Assembly: GCA_029058705.1 (NCBI GenBank)
Contig: JAIDXA010000090.1
Span: forward strand, 1-7,546
Direction: 5' to 3'
Origin: Paramuribaculum sp.
GTDB taxonomy: Bacteria > Bacteroidota > Bacteroidia > Bacteroidales > Muribaculaceae
DNA length: 7,546 nucleotides
The notes under the pieces are model-generated. The model worked only from the letters and a program-made list of their open reading frames with translations. It did not search any database and was not told where the DNA came from. Shown piece after piece: positions 5,675 through 7,546 of the stretch; the first letter of the stretch is position 1; every line of letters begins with the position of its first letter. Made by a program: the position numbers and the translations under genes.

Positions 5675-7210
5675 ATGCGACAGCGCCAACTGCTCCACCT
5701 CATCTGCCTCGGCGTCTCAACCGTTTCTGCCACAGCGGCAGATCCGCGCCCGGACATCATCCTTTTCCTCGTCGACGACATGGGATGGCAGGACACCTCT
5801 GTTTCTTTCGCCGACTCGAAAACCGGATACAACAACGCCTACCATACACCGAACATGGAGCGTCTGGCGGCAAAAGGCGTAAAATTCACACAGGCTTATG
5901 CCTGCGCAATCAGCTCACCTTCACGATGCAGCCTCCTGACAGGTGCCAACAACGCCCGCCATCGCGTGACCAACTGGACTCTCCGACGTGATCAGTCGAC
6001 CGACCTCCATCGCGAGGGCATAATTCTGCCGCAATGGAACATCAACGGCATATCTCCCGTTGCCGGCACCCCCATGACATATGTCGGCGACTCTTTCGTC
6101 GAACGGCTACGCCGCGCCGGCTATCACACAATTCATGTGGGCAAAGCCCATTTCGGAGCAATGGGAACACCCGGCGAATATCCCCAGGCATGGGGATTCG
6201 AGACAAACATAGCCGGACATGCCGCCGGAGGTCTCGCCACATATCTGAGCGAACTGAACTATGGCCACGATTCCGACGGCCATCCGGTTTCCCCCATGGC
6301 TGTTCCGGGACTCGAAAAATATTGGGGCAGCGGAACATTCGTTACTGAAGCGCTGACCCGCGAAGCCCTGCATACACTCGATTCCGTCGGGACATCGGGA
6401 CATCCATACTTTCTCTACATGTCCCATTACGCAGTCCACATCCCGATTGACAGAGACCCCCGGTATTACGACAAATACATTGCCCGTGGCCTGACCCCGA
6501 AAGAAGCCGCCTACGCTTCACTCATCGAAGGAATGGACAAAAGCCTCGGCGATATAATGGACTGGGTCGAAAGCAACGGCCGTCCGGACAACACTGTCAT
6601 CATTTTCATGAGCGACAACGGCGGCCTCGCCACTCAGCCTGAATGGCGCGACGGCGAACCCTACACTCAGAACTCTCCGCTCCGCTGCGGAAAGGGATCG
6701 CTCCTCGAAGGTGGAATACGCGAACCTATGATCGTCTGCTGGCCCGGGGTCGCTGATCCCGGAACGTCAACCGACGGAATTGTCATGATCGAGGATTTCT
6801 TCCCCTCGATTCTTGAGATGGCCGGCGTTGCATGGACTGAAGACCCAGCGCGCCCCGTCGACGGAATCAGTTTCGTACCCCTTCTGCGGACCGGACTCCA
6901 AGCGCCTTCCGAGCGCGACCTGATCTGGAATTTCCCGAATGTCTGGGGCAACGACGGACCCGGCATAAACCTCGCCACGGCCATCCGCCGCGGTCCGTGG
7001 AAAATGATCTATCATTACGACACCGGGGAAAAAGAACTCTACAATATCCCTGACGACATTTCCGAACTCAATGATCTGTCCGCTCAAAAACCTGAGATAG
7101 TGAAAGATCTGTCTGAAAGACTCGGACGTCAGCTGCGGGCTGTCAGCGCCGACAGACCTTCGTTTGAGTCCACCGGCAATCCATGCCCGTGGCCCGACGA
7201 AACAGACTGA
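5675..7210 (+). CDS. Exported serine-type sulfatase (alkaline phosphatase superfamily)
   Basis: The protein has 511 residues, typical for S1-family sulfatases, and hydrolyses sulfate esters, most likely on glycans. A short signal peptide (to about residue 21, ATA/AD) predicts export. Metal-site and catalytic motifs in order: LVDDMGWQD with Asp34 and Asp35; SSPSRCSLLTG at 80-90, where Ser80 takes the usual Cys place in C/S-x-P-x-R; HVGKAHFG with Lys157; HYAVHIP (251-257); FMSDNGG with Asp314 and Asn315; and GKGSLLEGGIREP (339-351) with Lys340. Ser80 must be oxidised to formylglycine by a radical-SAM maturase (anSME), which is not encoded in the window. The stretch ACAISSPSR through ARHRVTNWTL resembles a common Bacteroides sulfatase subgroup. 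An AAAGG sequence at 5664-5668 could aid initiation. The substrate cannot be deduced. Confidence 0.93.
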   Translation: MRQRQLLHLICLGVSTVSATAADPRPDIILFLVDDMGWQDTSVSFADSKTGYNNAYHTPNMERLAAKGVKFTQAYACAISSPSRCSLLTGANNARHRVTNWTLRRDQSTDLHREGIILPQWNINGISPVAGTPMTYVGDSFVERLRRAGYHTIHVGKAHFGAMGTPGEYPQAWGFETNIAGHAAGGLATYLSELNYGHDSDGHPVSPMAVPGLEKYWGSGTFVTEALTREALHTLDSVGTSGHPYFLYMSHYAVHIPIDRDPRYYDKYIARGLTPKEAAYASLIEGMDKSLGDIMDWVESNGRPDNTVIIFMSDNGGLATQPEWRDGEPYTQNSPLRCGKGSLLEGGIREPMIVCWPGVADPGTSTDGIVMIEDFFPSILEMAGVAWTEDPARPVDGISFVPLLRTGLQAPSERDLIWNFPNVWGNDGPGINLATAIRRGPWKMIYHYDTGEKELYNIPDDISELNDLSAQKPEIVKDLSERLGRQLRAVSADRPSFESTGNPCPWPDETD

Positions 7211-7313
7211 CACCCTGCCCCACGGACGCGGACAGCCACACTGCAGAAAGGTCAGTCCGACAAAAGATCTGTTTATTTTTACGTTTTTTCTATCTACTAT
7301 CGTGTTTTTTAGC

Positions 7314-7321
7314 TAATTTTG
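7314..7321 (+). promoter_or_regulatory. -7 promoter element for the YqeY-domain gene
   Basis: TAATTTTG is identical to the element before the GH3 gene and matches TAnnTTTG exactly. It ends 22 bases before the ATG at 7344, implying a leader of only about 15-20 bases. The flanks are T-rich (7271-7310), but no clear -33 TTTG at the right spacing is present. The AATTCGTGG motif seen at two other promoters is absent here. Confidence 0.6.
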
Positions 7322-7343
7322 CATTCAAAAACCACATAAACCA

Positions 7344-7546
7344 ATGGACTTATTCGACAAAATATCAGCCGACATCAAAACGGCAATGCTTGCCCGCGAC
7401 AAAGTGCGTCTTGAAACTCTTCGCGGAATAAAGAAAGAATTCATCGAAGCTAAAACCGCTAAAGGAAGCGACGGTAACCTCGCTGACGACCAGGCGACCA
7501 AGATTCTGGCCAAGATGGCGAAACAACGCCGCGAGACCGCCGAAAT
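7344..7546 (+). CDS. GatB/YqeY domain-containing protein (5' part, runs off window)
   Basis: An open frame from the ATG at 7344 continues to the right edge with 67 complete codons and no stop. It begins MDLFDKISADIKTAMLARD, followed by KVRLETLRGIKKEFIEAKTA and, after a short linker, KILAKMAKQRRETAE. This is the N-terminal half of the small YqeY family, usually about 150 residues, which shares a helical tail domain with the GatB subunit of the Asp/Glu-tRNA amidotransferase. YqeY proteins are cytoplasmic and have been proposed to act on or near tRNA, but the exact role is unsettled. It has its own -7 element and follows the sulfatase by 133 bases, so it is probably an independent housekeeping gene. 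Confidence 0.9.
   Translation, partial: MDLFDKISADIKTAMLARDKVRLETLRGIKKEFIEAKTAKGSDGNLADDQATKILAKMAKQRRETAE

Noticed and set aside
7205..7257. Inverted repeat GACTGAC / GTCAGTC after the sulfatase as a terminator
   Set aside because: The stem is only 7 bases with a loop of about 39 and no T-run directly after it, so it is not a convincing intrinsic terminator.

Overview
The window looks like an ordinary chromosomal stretch from a gut-type Bacteroidales bacterium. Muribaculaceae or a close relative fits best, from the moderate GC content and gene content, but this is inference. The support is a set of Bacteroidota traits: perfect TAnnTTTG -7 promoter elements before several genes, starts without clear Shine-Dalgarno sequences (four genes start in a CAATG context), a DUF4919-type exported protein, a serine-type sulfatase and a bacterial GH3-type adenylase. 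No tRNA, rRNA, CRISPR array, insertion sequence or phage gene was seen.

Layout from left to right. The last 16 codons of a plus-strand gene lie at 3-53. An exported SGNH/GDSL hydrolase follows at 153-857 (+) with its own -7 element. It converges, with a 28-base gap, on a three-gene minus-strand operon that reads from right to left: a small lipoprotein (3263-2844), a membrane-anchored kinase-fold protein (2837-2001) and a GNAT-like protein of about 376 residues (2016-886). The lipoprotein and kinase genes are 6 bases apart, and the kinase and GNAT genes overlap by 16 bases. A divergent promoter region (3264-3443) separates this operon from a rightward set: a GH3-family acyl-adenylase (3444-4949), a DUF4919-like secreted protein (5042-5665), and a sulfatase (5675-7210) only 9 bases after it. 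A GatB/YqeY-domain gene starts at 7344 and runs off the end.

The most unusual item is the kinase-fold protein. It keeps the ATP-binding lysine, the alpha-C glutamate and a DxG motif. Its catalytic loop, however, reads HFPLRPET where active kinases read HRDLKPEN, so both the catalytic Asp and the metal-binding Asn are gone. It is best read as a membrane-tethered pseudokinase, co-transcribed with a lipoprotein and a GNAT-fold protein; a signalling or scaffold module at the envelope is a reasonable hypothesis. A second item is a near-identical 13-base motif (AATTCGTGGYAAA) at almost the same distance upstream of the -7 elements of the SGNH hydrolase and GH3 genes, which suggests possible co-regulation. 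The sulfatase and SGNH hydrolase point to breakdown of sulfated or esterified host or dietary glycans outside the cytoplasm, but no SusC/SusD pair or sulfatase-maturing enzyme is in view.
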